From Phycisphaerae bacterium (GTDB lineage: Bacteria; Planctomycetota; Phycisphaerae; UBA1845; UTPLA1), in NCBI GenBank assembly GCA_035275405.1, contig DATEMU010000008.1:62001-126000 (forward strand): a stretch of DNA of 64,000 bases. The letters are read 5' to 3'. The notes beneath the pieces were generated by a model. The model saw only the letters and a list, made by a program, of their open reading frames with translations. It did not search any database and had not been told where the DNA came from. Position 1 is the stretch's first letter. Every line of letters begins with the position of its first letter. This document shows positions 50,514 through 59,585 of the stretch, piece by piece. Both the position numbers and the translations under genes were made by a program.

Positions 50514-51158
50514 GCGAGCCGATTCGGTGGTGGGACGGTTCGCCTCGTGTAGTTCTTCCAGTTGATCAAGGCACATCCGCGACCAGGATTCCAGCGAATC
50601 CCGAACGTCGTGCAGCTCGGCGGGCGTCAGGAAGGCGAGTTGCGTGATCATCTGTTCGCGCTTGCGGACGTCGGGGGCATCCAATTCCCACAAATGGACA
50701 ACGCCCAGATGCACGCGGCCGACCTCAGTGGAGTCATCGTTGAGCAGGGCCACAATTCGGTCGGTGTGGCCCGCGCCCACGACAACTTCCTCGGCCACTT
50801 CGCGTTCCACCGCCGCGCGGTAAGTTTGGCGCAGGTCGGAGCTGAACAACGGCAGGTCGTCGGCGGGGTTGATGTGGCCGCCGATGCCGATCGAGCGATG
50901 GCCGACCAGGCGCTTCTCCCCGCCCCGCGCACCGCGGACGTAGCTGAGGTAGCGGCCGGTGTGGGTCATCACCACGTAGGGGATGATCTGCTTGAAGTTG
51001 GGGTCAACCTCCGCCTCGGGCCGCGGAATGAATCGGAGCGTGCCGGGCGAAAAGAACCGTTCGAGGTACGGCGCCGCTTGCCGGCACAGCCCCTGGAAAC
51101 TGCCCGCGTCGTCGAAGACGGACCGTTCGACAACCAGGACTTGCTCGATATCGCCCAA
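50505..51158 (-). CDS. Nudix-type predicted phosphoesterase
   Basis: A 217-residue protein with GIGGHINPADD...YRAAVEREVAEEV, the Nudix-box pattern found in COG4112-like predicted phosphoesterases. The TTG start at 51158 has GGAGG six bases ahead. Surrounding residues such as FIPRPEAEVDPNFKQIIPYV and MTHTGRYLSYVRG fit that group. It is convergent with the Nudix gene at 49956 but not closely related to it. Substrate unknown. Confidence 0.8.
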   Translation of the reverse strand: MGDIEQVLVVERSVFDDAGSFQGLCRQAAPYLERFFSPGTLRFIPRPEAEVDPNFKQIIPYVVMTHTGRYLSYVRGARGGEKRLVGHRSIGIGGHINPADDLPLFSSDLRQTYRAAVEREVAEEVVVGAGHTDRIVALLNDDSTEVGRVHLGVVHLWELDAPDVRKREQMITQLAFLTPAELHDVRDSLESWSRMCLDQLEELHEANRPTTESARST

Positions 51159-51244
51159 TGGCTCCCTCCCGATTGCGGTCTCGGTTACCGCAGTCCAGCG
51201 GGAGGGTAACGACGCAAGATAAGGCCGTCAACGTTCGGCACGGA

Positions 51245-54200
51245 CTACGCCGTCGCCTTTTCTGTTTCCGCCTCCTGCGCCGTTCGATCGATCCGGTCTT
51301 GGTTTACTCCGCCGGCGTTTGATTCTGCCTCGCGGAGCGTTTCGCGAAGCCATTCGTGGAGTTTCCGATTTCGCGAGACGATGTCACCCAACATGGCCGG
51401 AGCCGGACGATCCGGCAACGCACCCGGGGCCGGCTTCAGTATATTGGCCTTGCTCCTGGTTGATGGCGGCGCATCCTTGAAACGGGCGGAATTGGTTCGC
51501 ATCCGTTCCACCGCGTGTTCGCCATTGCGTCCGCTCCCCAGTGCCGAACGAAGTCCATCGATTTCCTGAGGCACCGTCCGACACAGATTCTCCGCCTGAT
51601 CCAGCCGGCCGCGCAAACCTTCTATCCGCGCGTCCATGACGCCGTAAAGCTGTCGGATGATGCCCACAAGCTGGCCCACGCGGGTTGTGTGGCTGCGGAG
51701 TCCTTCGAGTCGTTCCTGTGCCAGCTCGCTGGCCTCGGCGATTTCTTGATTCTGCGCACGGGCGGCCGCTCCGGCGGCGCTGAGCTGCGTGATGACCGAT
51801 GAGAGCGACTTGGACAACTCGGCGAGCGCGGCCGTCTTCGCATTGGCCTCGTCAATGATCTCTTTGGGAAGGCGCAGCAGCGAATCCACTCGGCCCTCCG
51901 TCTCGCGGGCGTGTTGGATGATCCGCTCGGCGCGGGCCTGCGACTCGCGTTCAAACCGACCGGCTTCCTCGTAGAGCCGCGACGTCGTGGCATTGGCCAT
52001 CTCAATGAGCCGGGACGACTCGCTCCGGGCCTGATCGATGAGTCTCGCTGCTTCCTGGCGCGCCTCGCTCAACAGCGCCTTGGACTCCACGATCTGCTCA
52101 CGGACCTGTTCCCGGTCTTTACGCAGATCCGTTCGCAATTCCTGCAATTCACGCCGGGAATTCTCCGCCGCCGCATCCGCACGCCGGGCATCCTGTTCCA
52201 TTTGCTCGCGAAGGCGCTGGGCCGCTCCGCGGGCCTCGGCAAGGGCGATCGCCGCCTGTTCATTGGTGACGGCCGCCGCGGTTTGAGCCTGCGTCAGGAT
52301 ATCGGCGACCTGCAATTGCGCGGCATCAAATCGCGCCCGTGCGTCGTCGATGATCTGCTGCACGGCCGCCTTCGCGGAAACGACCCCCTCGCCAAAGCGA
52401 TGCTCCAGGCGTCCCATTCGATCGCACGACTGTTCCGTCTCCCCGCGAATCTGCGCCGCTTTTTCGTCAATCTGTTGCAGCAGTTCGGCAACGATGCCTT
52501 TCAGGCCCTCGACGCTTCGCGCAGCGCCGTTCCTCGCCTGATCGGCCAGTTCCTGGACGGCCTTCTCCGCCGCTGCGCCCCGGTCGTCGATCTGTCGTAA
52601 CAGCTCCCCGGTTGTTTCGTGGAGGCGACCGACACACTGTTTGGAGTCGGAGCGGACTTGATCAGCAAGTTCCCCGAGTTCGTTACAGGCCGCGGCGCCG
52701 CGCGCGTCGATCTGGTGCAGCAGCCCCGCGGCGGTCTCCTGGAAGCCCTCGACGCACCTTAGCGAGCCGGATTTCATTTGCTCGGCGAGTTCCACAAGGT
52801 CTCGCCGGGCTGTATCAGCCCGCTCGATCATCTGTTCCATGGCCACGCGGACCTGAGCAATTGAAGATTCGGATTGCTCGCGCAACAGGTCGCCGGCTTT
52901 CTTCGATTCTTTCAACGAATCCTGCAAGACCCGTTGCATCTCATGCAGGGCGGCCGTCACTTGCGCGGACAAGCCCTCAGATCGGCTCTCGATGTCCAGC
53001 CCCAACCGCGTGGCGGCCGCGATTCGGCGATCCAGCTCCGCTCGCGCCGCCTGGAGATCGGCGACCGCCTCGACACCGGCCTGATCAGCGACAGCCTTAA
53101 GGACTTCCGTCTTTTGGGCCACCGCTTCAGCCGCCGTCTCTATCTCCGTTCGCACGGTCTCAATTCTGGTTCGCTGCTCCTCAATGTGAGACGCCAGGTC
53201 GCGCTTGGCCGTTTCGACGCGCTTTTCCATCTCCTCGGCAAGTGAGCGCCTCGTTTGCCCATTGGCAACCATTTCATCCAAGAGCCTCCGCAATTCCGCA
53301 TGGGCGGCGGTCGTCTGCGCGGACAGGCCCTCGGATCGCCTTTCGAGGTCCATCCCGAGGCGCGTGGCCTCGGCTATTAGTCGATTCATTTCCGCCCGCG
53401 CCGCTTCAAGGTCGGTAGTCGCGCCCAGCTTGACCTGATCAGCAATTGCCCGAAGGCCCGCCACCTGCCGGGCCGCCCGTTGGGCCGTCTCCGTAAGGGC
53501 CGATCGAACACCCTCCACTTTTTTCCGTTGTTCCTCGATCTGTGTGGTGAGTTCGCGTTTGGCCGTTTCGACATGCCGATCGATCTCGTCGGTGAGTGCG
53601 CGTCGATCCCGCGCGTTCGTCGGCAGTTCGCACTGAATGCGGGTTAGCTCATCCTTGGCCGATGTCAGGGCCCTTTCGAAGAACGTTTGCGCGCGTTCGC
53701 AATCCGCCACCGCGTCACGTACCCGTCGCTCCAGGGAGCGCACGGATTCCTCCGCCGACCCTGTATCCAGGATGACTCGTTGCGGTGCATCGCTCCTAGC
53801 GGTGGGCGCGGCCGTCAATGGTTGCTGCCCCGTCACGCGCATGTTTTCGCTTGACGAAGCAGAGTTGGGTCCGCACGGGGCGACGACTTCCTCCACCATC
53901 GTTTCCGTGATCTTTTTCGCGGAGCGCGAGTAGGCGGCGAGCATCGCCCCATCACAAATCTGGTTGATGAGCCGGGGGATTCCCCCCGACGCGGCATACA
54001 CAGCGTTCAGCGCCGGGCGTTCAAATACCGTTTGGGCCTTTGGGATTCCCGCGACGCGGAGTCGATGGGTGATGTAGCCTTCCGTCAGTTCCCGCGACAA
54101 CGCCTTCAGGTGATACCTTCGAAAAAGGCGCTGGCGGAGCTGCTCCATTCCCGGCAACCCAAACGCGTCCTGCAACTCCGGCTGACCGAGGATCAGGACG

Positions 54201-54673
54201 GTCAGCAGCTTGGCGTCGTCTGCTTCGAGGTTGCCGAGCAAGCGCAGTTCCTCGAAGGACTCTGTCGTCAAATGCTGAGCCTCGTCGACAATGACGACCG
54301 CAAGACGATCCCGGGCGTATTGGTCGAGCAGGAACTCCTCCAGGGCGCGGGACATTTCCGGGGCCGACGCATCCGCCGCCACGCGGACATCGAACTCCCG
54401 GCAGATCGAAAACAAAAGTTCCCGGGGGCCGACGCGTGTATTGTGGACCACGGCGAATTTCGCCGAGCGCTCCAGACGCGACAACACCAGCCGGCTGACG
54501 AGCGTCTTTCCCGAACCGACTTCGCCCGTCAACAGCGCGAAGCCCTTGCGCTCCTGCGCCGCATAGACCAGCGAGGCGACGGCTTCTTCGTGATCCGGCG
54601 TATTGAAGAAAAAACGCGGATCCGGCGTGTTGTTGAACGGGCTGTACTTCAGGCCGAAGAAGTCGGTGTACAT
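51245..54673 (-). CDS. Exosortase-type AAA ATPase fused to a giant coiled-coil
   Basis: A 1142-residue protein. The first ~270 residues are an ExeA/XrtA-associated-type ATPase (opening YTDFFGLKYSPFNNTPDPRF, Walker A GEVGSGKT at 50-57, Walker B VVIVDEAQ with D130-E131, and a GGIPRLINQICDGAM sensor helix). The typical family member ends near 350 residues. Here it continues with about 850 residues of charged heptad coil. These contain a ~96-residue duplication around EATRLGMDLERRSEGLSAQ and AATRLGLDIESRSEGLSAQ, and three ~38-residue units like VEGFQETAAGLLHQIDARGA. It lies divergently upstream of the polysaccharide export genes. A role in driving or organising polysaccharide export is inferred. 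Confidence 0.85.
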   Translation of the reverse strand: MYTDFFGLKYSPFNNTPDPRFFFNTPDHEEAVASLVYAAQERKGFALLTGEVGSGKTLVSRLVLSRLERSAKFAVVHNTRVGPRELLFSICREFDVRVAADASAPEMSRALEEFLLDQYARDRLAVVIVDEAQHLTTESFEELRLLGNLEADDAKLLTVLILGQPELQDAFGLPGMEQLRQRLFRRYHLKALSRELTEGYITHRLRVAGIPKAQTVFERPALNAVYAASGGIPRLINQICDGAMLAAYSRSAKKITETMVEEVVAPCGPNSASSSENMRVTGQQPLTAAPTARSDAPQRVILDTGSAEESVRSLERRVRDAVADCERAQTFFERALTSAKDELTRIQCELPTNARDRRALTDEIDRHVETAKRELTTQIEEQRKKVEGVRSALTETAQRAARQVAGLRAIADQVKLGATTDLEAARAEMNRLIAEATRLGMDLERRSEGLSAQTTAAHAELRRLLDEMVANGQTRRSLAEEMEKRVETAKRDLASHIEEQRTRIETVRTEIETAAEAVAQKTEVLKAVADQAGVEAVADLQAARAELDRRIAAATRLGLDIESRSEGLSAQVTAALHEMQRVLQDSLKESKKAGDLLREQSESSIAQVRVAMEQMIERADTARRDLVELAEQMKSGSLRCVEGFQETAAGLLHQIDARGAAACNELGELADQVRSDSKQCVGRLHETTGELLRQIDDRGAAAEKAVQELADQARNGAARSVEGLKGIVAELLQQIDEKAAQIRGETEQSCDRMGRLEHRFGEGVVSAKAAVQQIIDDARARFDAAQLQVADILTQAQTAAAVTNEQAAIALAEARGAAQRLREQMEQDARRADAAAENSRRELQELRTDLRKDREQVREQIVESKALLSEARQEAARLIDQARSESSRLIEMANATTSRLYEEAGRFERESQARAERIIQHARETEGRVDSLLRLPKEIIDEANAKTAALAELSKSLSSVITQLSAAGAAARAQNQEIAEASELAQERLEGLRSHTTRVGQLVGIIRQLYGVMDARIEGLRGRLDQAENLCRTVPQEIDGLRSALGSGRNGEHAVERMRTNSARFKDAPPSTRSKANILKPAPGALPDRPAPAMLGDIVSRNRKLHEWLRETLREAESNAGGVNQDRIDRTAQEAETEKATA

Positions 54674-55013
54674 GGTTCACTGGCTCCAAGGCGCGCTGGC
54701 GCGGCACGGTGCGGTCGGATGACCGGTGGCGCGGAAATCGCGCGGGCAGCGTTGTCGCTGTGCGTCCGTTATCGGAAGTCCGAGAAACCTCCCTTGATGG
54801 CGGGACGCGCCGCGGACCGGTCGCGCGACAATTGCCGCTTTGTCCGAGAATAGGCCTCTCCATTGATCGGCCGAGAATCCGCCTAATTGGAGTCCCGCTT
54901 CAGCGATTTATTCAGTCGGTAGGGTCCCCACCCGATAAACGCCCGGCGAGGGGTTGAAGTCCGTGGCCCGAGGTCGGGCGGCGGGCCATCGAAAGAAGCA
55001 TTGGGAATACGCG
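54674..55013. other. Divergent promoter region of the polysaccharide locus
   Basis: About 340 bases separate the minus-strand ATPase gene from the plus-strand export genes. Both promoters should lie here. No repeat and no convincing box pair is seen; an open frame at 54954 extends into the next gene but lacks a ribosome site. Confidence 0.4.
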
Positions 55014-55790
55014 ATGCCGCCTATCGGCGAAATCCTCATCCCTGCGTCCGCGCCCCTGGCGTTGCTGCGACGGCGCCTCGCAGGCGGAGCGTCGGCATGG
55101 TTGGGCGTGCTCGCGCTGGGCGCTGCGTGCGGCCCTTCCGATCGCGAGATTGACTCCTTTGTTCGCTCCTGGGAGACCTCCGTTTCGGCGGCCGACTATC
55201 AGGTGCAGCCGCCCGACGCATTGGAGATCAGTTCGGCGCAGGCCAGAGAGATCGACGGAGAAATTCAGACGGTCCGACAGGACGGAAAGATTACGCTTCG
55301 ACTCCTGGGGGACGTGAAAGTAGCGGGCATGACGCCGATCGAGATTTCCCGCAAACTCGAATCGCTGCTGCAACGGTACTATGTTGATCCGCAGGTCAAT
55401 GTTCGCCTGAAGGAGGCGAACAGCAAACAATATTATGTCTTCGGGCAGGTCGATCGCGAGGGTCCATTTACCTGCACCGGCCGGGATACGCTGCTCAGCG
55501 CGCTGGCCCTCGCGCAGCCGACGTTTATCGCACTCAAATCCAGTGTCAAAGTGATCCGTCCGAACCGGGACCGCGAGAAGCGCCACGTCATGACCGTCGA
55601 CGCTGACCGAATCATCAAGAAGGGCAAGCTCGAGGACAACGTCTACCTTCAGGACGGGGACATTGTATACGTGCCGCCGACGCCGCTTGGCTGGCTGGGC
55701 TTGAAGCTCAGTGCGCTGTTCTACCCGGTGCAACAGACCCCGATTTACGGGTACGCGCCTGCACGATTGGCGAGCGGATCAGACGATTAA
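55014..55790 (+). CDS. Wza-type polysaccharide export lipoprotein
   Basis: A 258-residue outer-membrane-linked exporter. The N-terminus has a lipoprotein signal ending LALGAAC, followed by the polysaccharide-export domain (DYQVQPPDALEISSA; GKITLRLLGDVKVAGMTPIE; YYVDPQVNVRLKEANSKQYY) and an SLBB-like strand pair (YVFGQVDREGPFTCTGRDTL; DNVYLQDGDIVYVPPTPLGW). It would form the outer-membrane channel of the exopolysaccharide machine with the Wzz protein encoded 32 bases downstream. The ATG at 55014 is preferred over an upstream frame since it starts close to the lipobox. Confidence 0.9.
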   Translation: MPPIGEILIPASAPLALLRRRLAGGASAWLGVLALGAACGPSDREIDSFVRSWETSVSAADYQVQPPDALEISSAQAREIDGEIQTVRQDGKITLRLLGDVKVAGMTPIEISRKLESLLQRYYVDPQVNVRLKEANSKQYYVFGQVDREGPFTCTGRDTLLSALALAQPTFIALKSSVKVIRPNRDREKRHVMTVDADRIIKKGKLEDNVYLQDGDIVYVPPTPLGWLGLKLSALFYPVQQTPIYGYAPARLASGSDD

Positions 55791-55822
55791 GGAAACCTAG
55801 AAGAATCTTGTAGACCACGGAA

Positions 55823-57529
55823 ATGCAGCACCACATTGAAGAATTCTCCGTCGCGGATGTTCGCCACACCCTGGCAGAGGTCTGGCGCGTGATCGCGGCG
55901 CGGCGATGGTGCTTTCTCTTTCCATTTCTGGCCGTCGCGACGCTGGCCTTCACCGCGTCGCTCTGGGTTCCACGGAAATATTCCGCGACCACGGTCATCA
56001 AGCGCGAGCACGATCCCGTCCTGGCCAGCATGATGGGCAAGGCGTGGTCCGAGCCCTACGCCGAAATTCGCCAGCGAATGGCCGCCGAACTGACCCACCC
56101 CGACCTGATTCAGCACGTTCTGGCCGAACTGGACCTGCCGGAGGGGCTTTCGCGCTTTGAGAATGGTGAACTCACGCCGGATGCCCAGGCGGCACAAAAG
56201 GAAATGGCCGAGGAGATCGCGCAAGGTCTGGCCACGAAATCCCTCGAGGCGTCGCCCAATCGCGATGTCGTCGCGCTGACACTCGTCCTGTCGGACCGGT
56301 CGCACCAGGCCGCGATTCTCCGCGAACTGCGCGATCAGTATATCGCCCGCACCAAGAAGCGAACGATCGAGGTCATGCGCGGGGTTGAAGCGTTCCTGCT
56401 CACTCAATCGGAGCGATGCAGAACCGAACTGGCCGAGCATCAACGAAATCTTGTTGAATTGGAGTACCAATTTCCCGGCATTGACCCCGTGGCCACTGAT
56501 CCGACGCTGGCGCAGGAAGCCGTGCTCCTGCACGAGAAGGTGGACCTCGAACGGCAGCTTCAAGCGCTGGAGGCGCAATTCCAGCAGTGGACCGACCGCC
56601 TGGCGCACTCCTGTGTAACGGCGAACGGGACTCCGGACGGCCGACCGATACGGCTCCCGCAAGCGCCGAATCCGCAATATCTCGAACTTCGCCAGCAGAT
56701 CGAGAAGCTCGAGCGTGAACTCACTGACGCAAAGTCCGTGCGCATGATGACGAACGAGCACCCCATTGTCGTGGAACTGCATCGGTCGCTGGCCGCCCGC
56801 CGGTCCGAGCTTGGCCAAACGCCCGTGACCGTGGATCGATCGGCCCCGGTAATTTCAGGGCCGGATGGTCCAATGGCGGCGGCACAGAATGCCGAATTTC
56901 AACTCGCGGATCTCGAGGCGAGATTGCAGAGCGCGGAGAGTCGACATCGAGAAGTGTCTTATCAGATCGCCAAGATTCAGGATGGGAGAATCCTTGCAGG
57001 CGGACGACGCGAAGAATACCTCGGCATCAAACAGAAATCCGACCGGGCGCGCGAGGAAATGGCGACCTGGACTCAACACCTCGGGCCGCTCCGCCGCGTC
57101 GTCACGCTCGAGAGCGACAATCGCGGCATTCACTTCAGCACCGTTCAGGACGTCGTCGCCGAGGCGCGGCCTCAATCGCCCGACGCGCTGCTGGTCATGG
57201 CCGCATGCCTGGCGATCGGCGCCGCCGCCGGCGGGCTCTCAGTCCTGGTGCGCGAGCTGATGGATCGATCATTCCGAACGGTCAAGCACCTCTCCACCTC
57301 GCTGGGCATTCCCGTCATCGAGAGCATCGATGAGATCATGACGCAAACGTCGCATCGCCGGCGCCTGATTCGAACGCTCGTGACGGTCCCTGCCGCGGCG
57401 GCGCTGATGCTGTCCGTTACGTCGGCAACCGGAGTGATGGCGTACCTGAGTCTGAAGGATCCCATTGGGTACGAACGCGTAAAGTCCACTCCCACGAGCG
57501 TGGTGGAAGTCCTTTTGGAACAGAAATAG
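55823..57529 (+). CDS. Wzz/GumC chain-length determinant protein
   Basis: A 568-residue inner-membrane protein. An N-terminal helix (CFLFPFLAVATLAFTASLWV) is followed by a long periplasmic coiled-coil domain (about 60-445) and a second helix (LLVMAACLAIGAAAGGLSVL). A third hydrophobic stretch near the C-terminus (TLVTVPAAAALMLSVTSATG) is less usual. It lacks the Walker motifs of fused Wzc proteins; the kinase is a separate gene (57556-58491). It controls polymer length and links Wza to the cytosol. Confidence 0.9.
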   Translation: MQHHIEEFSVADVRHTLAEVWRVIAARRWCFLFPFLAVATLAFTASLWVPRKYSATTVIKREHDPVLASMMGKAWSEPYAEIRQRMAAELTHPDLIQHVLAELDLPEGLSRFENGELTPDAQAAQKEMAEEIAQGLATKSLEASPNRDVVALTLVLSDRSHQAAILRELRDQYIARTKKRTIEVMRGVEAFLLTQSERCRTELAEHQRNLVELEYQFPGIDPVATDPTLAQEAVLLHEKVDLERQLQALEAQFQQWTDRLAHSCVTANGTPDGRPIRLPQAPNPQYLELRQQIEKLERELTDAKSVRMMTNEHPIVVELHRSLAARRSELGQTPVTVDRSAPVISGPDGPMAAAQNAEFQLADLEARLQSAESRHREVSYQIAKIQDGRILAGGRREEYLGIKQKSDRAREEMATWTQHLGPLRRVVTLESDNRGIHFSTVQDVVAEARPQSPDALLVMAACLAIGAAAGGLSVLVRELMDRSFRTVKHLSTSLGIPVIESIDEIMTQTSHRRRLIRTLVTVPAAAALMLSVTSATGVMAYLSLKDPIGYERVKSTPTSVVEVLLEQK

Positions 57530-57555
57530 GCCGGGGCGAAGGATAGGTATCAGCC

Positions 57556-58491
57556 ATGGGACATCTCGCGGACGCACTCAAAAAAGCGGAACAAGAGCGG
57601 GGCCGAACGCGACACGCCGGAATGTCGAGGGAGTCGACCCCGACGCTGACTCTGGCCCCCCCGTCGGCGGATCGCCTGCGCGATGCCGTCCATTGGACGC
57701 CGATTGCACGCGGATCAATGGAATCGCCTGTACTTCCCCTGGGCGGGTCGATCCTTAATGAAGTCGTCGTTCCGCTCCGTTCCGCCGGCCCCCCTTGTCG
57801 GCCGGCCTGGACCATCCACCCGTCCGTCGTCGCCTATCACGATCGCACCTCTTCCATCACCGAGCAATTCCGCGCCGTTCGCACCTGGCTTCTCGCGCAT
57901 GCCGCGCCCGGACAATCGACCTGCCTGGCCATTACCAGCAGTGTCCCCGGCGAGGGCAAGAGCGTCACCACCGCCAACCTTGCCGTCGCGATGGCGGAGG
58001 TGCGGCAGATGCGCGTGCTGGCGGTCGATTGCGACTTTCGGCAAGGTGGACTGGGAAGGCTCCTGCGTACGACGCCGGGGCCCGGGCTGGCGGATGTGAT
58101 CGCCGGTCGCGCCGCCCTGCGCGAGGCGATACGTTCCACACCGTTGGACAATTTCTTTGTGCTTCCGGCCGGCACGTGCGGGGATATCGGGCCGGCGGAG
58201 CTGCTGAACTGCACCGAGGCGGCCCGCGTCTTCGAGGAGATCCGCGACAGCTACGATTGCGCCCTGGTCGATACACCTCCCGTCCAACAGGTGTCGGACG
58301 TCGGGGTAATTGGCGGCCTCTGCACGGGCGTCGTCATGGTGGTGCGCATGAATCGCACGGATTCCCAGGTGGTCCGGCAATCCTTGCGCTGGTTGCAGTC
58401 GAACAATGTGAAAGTACTCGGCTGCATCGCCGCGGCATGCAGCCTCAAGGCCTCGCTCAACAGTTACCGACCGACCGACGACATTGAATAA
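57556..58491 (+). CDS. CpsD/CapB-type tyrosine-kinase-like ATPase
   Basis: A 311-residue cytosolic partner of the Wzz protein. Walker A is SSVPGEGKSVTTANLA, Walker A' is VLAVDCDFRQGGLG and Walker B is CALVDTPPV, the set of bacterial tyrosine kinases. The C-terminus (LNSYRPTDDIE) has only one tyrosine rather than the usual tyrosine cluster, so autophosphorylation may be reduced. The N-terminal ~85 residues are a weakly conserved linker. Located 26 bases after wzz. Confidence 0.9.
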   Translation: MGHLADALKKAEQERGRTRHAGMSRESTPTLTLAPPSADRLRDAVHWTPIARGSMESPVLPLGGSILNEVVVPLRSAGPPCRPAWTIHPSVVAYHDRTSSITEQFRAVRTWLLAHAAPGQSTCLAITSSVPGEGKSVTTANLAVAMAEVRQMRVLAVDCDFRQGGLGRLLRTTPGPGLADVIAGRAALREAIRSTPLDNFFVLPAGTCGDIGPAELLNCTEAARVFEEIRDSYDCALVDTPPVQQVSDVGVIGGLCTGVVMVVRMNRTDSQVVRQSLRWLQSNNVKVLGCIAAACSLKASLNSYRPTDDIE

Positions 58492-58533
58492 GCCGGCGGG
58501 GTGTCGGCATCGCGGGGGGTGGAACGAACTTCG

Positions 58534-59568
58534 ATGCAAATCCGCCTCCTCGACGCTTCGTCCGAGACCCGCTACGCGGAATACGTCGCGCGCCGCGCCG
58601 ATGCAACCTTCTTTCACGAACTCGGCTGGAAGCGGGCCGTCGAGCGGGCGTTCGGCCATGAGTCATGGTACTTGACGGCGGAACGTGATCGAGAAATAGT
58701 CGGCATATTGCCACTGTTCCAGGTAAACAGCCTCCTGGCGGGTCGGCTCCTGATCAGTGTCCCCTATGCGACGTATGGAGGAGTACTGACTGACGACTCG
58801 GACGCTGCACATGCGCTCTTCAGCGAGGCGAAGTCGATCGCCGGACGTGTCGGCGCTCGGTCCATTGAGTTTCGATCCCTCCGCGCTGCGGACCCATCTT
58901 TACACACCGAGTCCAGCCACGTCACCTTTACAAAAGCGCTTCCGACTCGTCCCGATGAAGTGCTCGGCTCATTTCCTCGCAAGGCCCGCGCTGCTGCCCG
59001 TCGCGCCGCGGAGCGCTACGCCCTCACAACACAGTTCGGCCCGCATTTTCTCCCAGACGTGTGGAGACTTTACGCCCGGTCGATGCGGCGACTAGGCTCG
59101 CCCAACTATCCTCGGAAATTCTTTGAAGGGCTGTTGGCTTCGGAGCCGGAACGCTGCGTCTGCCAACTCGTTCGGTGCGGGGAGCGGCCGGTCGCGGGGT
59201 TGCTCACCTTTCTGCATCGCGACACCGTCATGCCGTACTTCGCGGGCATCGACGAGCGCCGCGAGATCTACGGCCTCTCGCACTATCTCTACGCCGAATC
59301 GATGCGCTGGGGCGTTCAGCAAGGGTTTGCCCGCTACGACTTCGGGCGCAGCCGGATCGACAATGCGGGCGCCTACGACTTCAAGCGACTGTGCGGCTTT
59401 GAGCCACAGCCTTTGGAGTACCAGACCTACATCGCGCCGGGTCGTAGCGCGCCGGATCTCGCCGCCGGATCCCCGCGTTGGGCGATGGCTCGACGGATGT
59501 GGAAACATCTTCCGCTGGCGGTCGCACGACCGTTAGGCGGGTGGCTGGCTCGGTCCATCCCCGGTTGA
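58534..59568 (+). CDS. FemAB-type protein of the exosortase/PEP-CTERM system
   Basis: A 344-residue GNAT-fold protein of the FemAB family (TIGR03019-like, exosortase-associated). Segments include ATFFHELGWKRAVERAFGHE, GILPLFQVNSLLAGRLLISV, YATYGGVLTD, and LSHYLYAESMRWGVQQGF with RYDFGRSRIDNAGAYDFKRL near the end. Exosortase-linked FemAB proteins are believed to add amino-acid or acyl groups to the polysaccharide or its carrier; unproven. The ATG at 58534 is used; a GTG at 58501 adds 11 residues. Confidence 0.87.
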   Translation: MQIRLLDASSETRYAEYVARRADATFFHELGWKRAVERAFGHESWYLTAERDREIVGILPLFQVNSLLAGRLLISVPYATYGGVLTDDSDAAHALFSEAKSIAGRVGARSIEFRSLRAADPSLHTESSHVTFTKALPTRPDEVLGSFPRKARAAARRAAERYALTTQFGPHFLPDVWRLYARSMRRLGSPNYPRKFFEGLLASEPERCVCQLVRCGERPVAGLLTFLHRDTVMPYFAGIDERREIYGLSHYLYAESMRWGVQQGFARYDFGRSRIDNAGAYDFKRLCGFEPQPLEYQTYIAPGRSAPDLAAGSPRWAMARRMWKHLPLAVARPLGGWLARSIPG

Positions 59569-59585
59569 TTCGGAGTATCCCCAGC

